Shown in pieces: positions 23,569 through 25,943 of a stretch of 25,943 nt of DNA. Origin of the DNA: an uncultured Bacteroidales bacterium (lineage in GTDB: Bacteria > Bacteroidota > Bacteroidia > Bacteroidales > Paludibacteraceae); assembly GCA_937907165.1 (NCBI GenBank), contig CALCUH010000064.1, positions 1 through 25,943 on the forward strand. Direction: 5' to 3'. Positions within the stretch are counted from its first letter, which is position 1; the number at the start of each line of letters is the position of its first letter. A program made the position numbers and the translations under genes. The notes under the pieces were generated by a model, which searched no databases, was not told where the DNA came from, and was given only the letters and a program-made list of their open reading frames with translations.

Positions 23569-25137
23569 ATGGCTTTTTTACAAAATATACAACTGACATT
23601 ACTGCCCGAACAAGCTGGTGAAAAGGTTAGACTTATAGAAGAGACGTCAAGGAAATTAAGGATTTCCCCATCAGACATTAACGACATCCAAATCGTTCGT
23701 AAATCAATAGACGCTCGATCCCGCCATCAGGTAAAAGTGAACCTTTGTGTAAACATATTCACACTGGAGACGAAACCAAAGCCTACCGCCTACCCTTTCC
23801 ATTACCAAAACGTAGAGAAGGGAGAACCAGTGCTAATTATCGGTTCCGGCCCTGCGGGACTTTTCGCCGCACTCAGACTTCTTGAATTCGGGTTGAAACC
23901 AATCATCATTGAGCGTGGGAAAAATGTCAGCGACAGAAAGAAAGACATTGCGCAACTGAACCGCAACAACGGCTTAGATATCGAATCCAACTATTGTTTC
24001 GGAGAAGGAGGAGCCGGCACTTTCTCCGACGGAAAACTCTTCACCCGTTCCAAAAAGAGAGGCGATTGTAGTAGAATTCTACTATTATTTCACCAACATG
24101 GCGCCCAAGACGAAATTTTGTACGAATCACACCCTCACATCGGCACCGACCGGTTACCCGTCATCATAAAAAACATGAGAGAGACGATACTTAACCATGG
24201 CGGAGAGATTCATTTCGAAACAAAAATGACCGATTTGATTATCGATAATAATCAGATACGAGGTGTAAAAACAGAAAATGGCAAGGATTTTCTCGCCAAT
24301 AATGTTATTTTGGCGACGGGACACTCTTCCCGTGACATATATACTATGTTGCATAAAAACGGCATCCAACTTGAGTGTAAAGGATTCGCCATGGGTGTTC
24401 GTGTGGAACATAAACAATCCCTCATAGATACCATTCAATATCATTGTCCCAACAGAGGAAAATATCTGCCCGCAGCTGCCTATAACGTAGTGACGCAAGT
24501 CAACGGACGAGGTGTTTATTCATTTTGCATGTGTCCAGGCGGATTCATTGTACCCGCATCAACCGGCGAAGACGAATGTGTGGTCAACGGGATGTCCCCT
24601 TCGCAACGAAATTCGCCGTTAGCGAACGCAGCTATTGTGGTGGAAATCAGACCAGAAGATTTGGAAGACTACAAACAATATGGCGCATTGGCAGGATTGA
24701 AGTTCCAAGAGGAATACGAACGGCTATCCTTCCAAAACGGAGGCGGAAACGCTGTAGCGCCAGCACAGAGGCTGACAGACTTCGTCAACGGGAAAAGTTC
24801 AAGAGACCTACCGAAAACCTCTTATCTTCCCGGTATCATACCATCTGACATGCATGAATGGATGCCTGCGTTCATTCGAGAAAGATTACAATTAGGTTTT
24901 AGGGATTTCGACAAAAAGATGAAAGGATATCTCACCAACGACGCCATCATTGTCGGCGTGGAGTCTCGCACCTCCTCACCAGTACGTATACCACGAGATC
25001 CCGAGACGATGCAACATGTGCAAATTAAAGGCTTATATCCTTGCGGCGAAGGTGCAGGTTATGCGGGAGGAATCACATCATCCGCCATGGACGGAATCCT
25101 TTGCGCAGAGAAAATTTTCGAAACAATCCATTCATAA
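23569..25137 (+). CDS. FAD-dependent dehydrogenase (COG2509-like), substrate unknown
   Basis: A 522-residue flavoprotein. After an N-terminal region of about 80 residues resembling a small alpha/beta domain, the dinucleotide-binding motif GSGPAG is at 92-97, with the ribose-binding Glu115 in IIIERG. FGEGGAGTFSDGKL is strongly characteristic of this uncharacterised dehydrogenase family. VILATGHSSRDIY and the C-terminal CGEGAGYAGGITSSAMDG complete the FAD fold. There is no signal peptide, so it is cytoplasmic. Related proteins are widespread and their substrate is not established. The gene starts 14 bp after the response regulator stop and may be co-transcribed, though it looks like housekeeping metabolism rather than part of the signalling unit. 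Confidence 0.87.
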   Translation: MAFLQNIQLTLLPEQAGEKVRLIEETSRKLRISPSDINDIQIVRKSIDARSRHQVKVNLCVNIFTLETKPKPTAYPFHYQNVEKGEPVLIIGSGPAGLFAALRLLEFGLKPIIIERGKNVSDRKKDIAQLNRNNGLDIESNYCFGEGGAGTFSDGKLFTRSKKRGDCSRILLLFHQHGAQDEILYESHPHIGTDRLPVIIKNMRETILNHGGEIHFETKMTDLIIDNNQIRGVKTENGKDFLANNVILATGHSSRDIYTMLHKNGIQLECKGFAMGVRVEHKQSLIDTIQYHCPNRGKYLPAAAYNVVTQVNGRGVYSFCMCPGGFIVPASTGEDECVVNGMSPSQRNSPLANAAIVVEIRPEDLEDYKQYGALAGLKFQEEYERLSFQNGGGNAVAPAQRLTDFVNGKSSRDLPKTSYLPGIIPSDMHEWMPAFIRERLQLGFRDFDKKMKGYLTNDAIIVGVESRTSSPVRIPRDPETMQHVQIKGLYPCGEGAGYAGGITSSAMDGILCAEKIFETIHS

Positions 25138-25164
25138 TGGAGAAATCCATATGGCAAGCGTGGT

Positions 25165-25896
25165 TTAAGGATAACACCGGAAATCATCCATGGTGCCATT
25201 AAAAACATCCAAATCGATATACTTTTCACTGCCTTTATAGCCATTCAACAAGCCTCGGTTAGAATATTGCCAAAATTTCCATTCCGCAGAAGGCTCGAAA
25301 TAGATATCGCGCATCCAAAAGTCATATTCGTCGAAATATCCCTTCAGATACTTTTTATACGATCGTTTTGTGGCATAGATGATAGGTTTCATGCCATAGT
25401 AATTCTCCAAAAAAGATAATAAGTCTGATAATTGTTTCCTTGTCTCCTCGATAGGCGGAAGAGGATTTGGCATCCCTGAGTAAAATTCGAAATCAACGAC
25501 AGGAGGCAACATATTGTCTTTTTTCGCTACTGTCCGTATGTAATTATCCGCCTGTGTCTTACCCATACTTTGGAAACTAAAAAAATGGTAAGCGCTGACA
25601 CGCAGACCTTGTTTGACGGCGGCCTCAAAATTGCGGGAGAAATAGGGATCGACATGCGAACTACCTTCCGTCGCCTTAATAAAAGCGAAAGAAAGATTTT
25701 GCGATGCTAACACTTTCCAATCTATCACACCTTGGTAGGAAGACACATCCACACCACGAACAGGGTACTTTTGAAGGGATGGATTATTGAGGACAATCTT
25801 GCCGTCATAAACCATAAAGAAAAAGAGAGAGAGACCGCCACCCAAAACAAGTGCCGTCACCCCAATAATAATCCACATTTTAGATTTTTTCCCCAT
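25165..25896 (-). CDS. Membrane-anchored GH25 lysozyme (muramidase)
   Basis: A 243-residue protein with an N-terminal membrane anchor or signal (about 7-29) followed by a GH25 catalytic domain. Active-site features are Asp50 in RGVDVSSYQG, and Asp135 and Glu137 in PPVVDFEF. The family end is also present (WKFWQYSNRGLLNGYKG, then IDLDVFNGT). It should cleave the MurNAc-GlcNAc beta-1,4 bond of peptidoglycan in the periplasm. Single-domain GH25 proteins of this size are common in Bacteroidales, and nothing ties it to a phage here. It converges on the FAD dehydrogenase gene with a 27-bp gap; I see no clear terminator there. The 47 bases after its start, to the window edge, hold no recognisable promoter. 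Confidence 0.92.
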   Translation of the reverse strand: MGKKSKMWIIIGVTALVLGGGLSLFFFMVYDGKIVLNNPSLQKYPVRGVDVSSYQGVIDWKVLASQNLSFAFIKATEGSSHVDPYFSRNFEAAVKQGLRVSAYHFFSFQSMGKTQADNYIRTVAKKDNMLPPVVDFEFYSGMPNPLPPIEETRKQLSDLLSFLENYYGMKPIIYATKRSYKKYLKGYFDEYDFWMRDIYFEPSAEWKFWQYSNRGLLNGYKGSEKYIDLDVFNGTMDDFRCYP

Positions 25897-25943
25897 AAAA
25901 TAGATCAGTACCGAACAGAAATCATTTTTTCACCTTTTCAAAA

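Noticed and set aside
25165..25896. Prophage endolysin interpretation of the GH25 gene
   Set aside because: There is no holin, tail or other phage gene nearby. Single GH25 genes are normal chromosomal genes in Bacteroidales.
1..25943. CRISPR arrays, rRNA or tRNA genes
   Set aside because: No regularly spaced repeats and no stretch resembling an rRNA or a tRNA cloverleaf was noticed while reading the intergenic regions.

Overview
The window looks like a chromosome segment from a gut-type Bacteroidales bacterium. I cannot resolve the genus from sequence alone. The evidence is a UpxY-type NusG paralogue, Wza/Wzc-like export genes of the Bacteroidetes type, a LytS/LytR-type two-component system, an SC-K-DD surface-lipoprotein N-terminus, and a textbook Bacteroides promoter (TTTG-N20-TAnnTTTG). 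It is mainly a capsular/exopolysaccharide locus on the minus strand (about 18.9 kb down to base 1), with a divergent plus-strand operon (19.05-25.14 kb) and a convergent lysozyme gene at the right edge.

Reading the polysaccharide locus in its own direction: a promoter at about 18.90-18.87 kb, then a leader of about 330 nt. The first export module follows: initiating phosphoglycosyltransferase (17391-18539), Wza-like lipoprotein (16555-17373), Wzc-like tyrosine kinase (14136-16532), PHP-type tyrosine phosphatase (13362-14069). Next comes a synthesis block: DegT aminotransferase, WbqC-like protein, two GT-A type transferases, an EpsG-like polymerase, and GT2 and two GT4 transferases (5235-13248). 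A upxY-like antiterminator (4633-5166) then opens a second export module of the same composition (3459-4607, 2620-3441, 175-2571), which leads into a NeuD-type acyltransferase that runs off the left edge.

The striking point is that the transferase plus Wza segment occurs twice in direct orientation, 13,932 bp apart. By eye it is base-for-base identical over about 1.88 kb, while the kinases behind the two copies are clearly diverged. The identity starts 3 nt before the transferase start codon and breaks down in the last ~100 nt of the wza-like gene. This suggests recent gene conversion or fusion of two capsule loci. Recombination between the copies would delete one whole synthesis block and put the downstream cluster directly behind the only recognisable promoter. 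No flippase and no nucleotide-sugar pathway genes are visible, so these must lie beyond the left edge or elsewhere.

The plus-strand operon encodes a predicted surface beta-helix lipoprotein, a secreted endonuclease/exonuclease/phosphatase-fold enzyme, a LytS-like histidine kinase, a LytTR response regulator, and an FAD-dependent dehydrogenase of unknown substrate. Its first four genes are spaced by 3 bp, an 8-bp overlap and 3 bp, so they are probably co-transcribed. The 512-bp region shared by the two divergent operons holds the promoters, repeats and leader-RNA structures described below.
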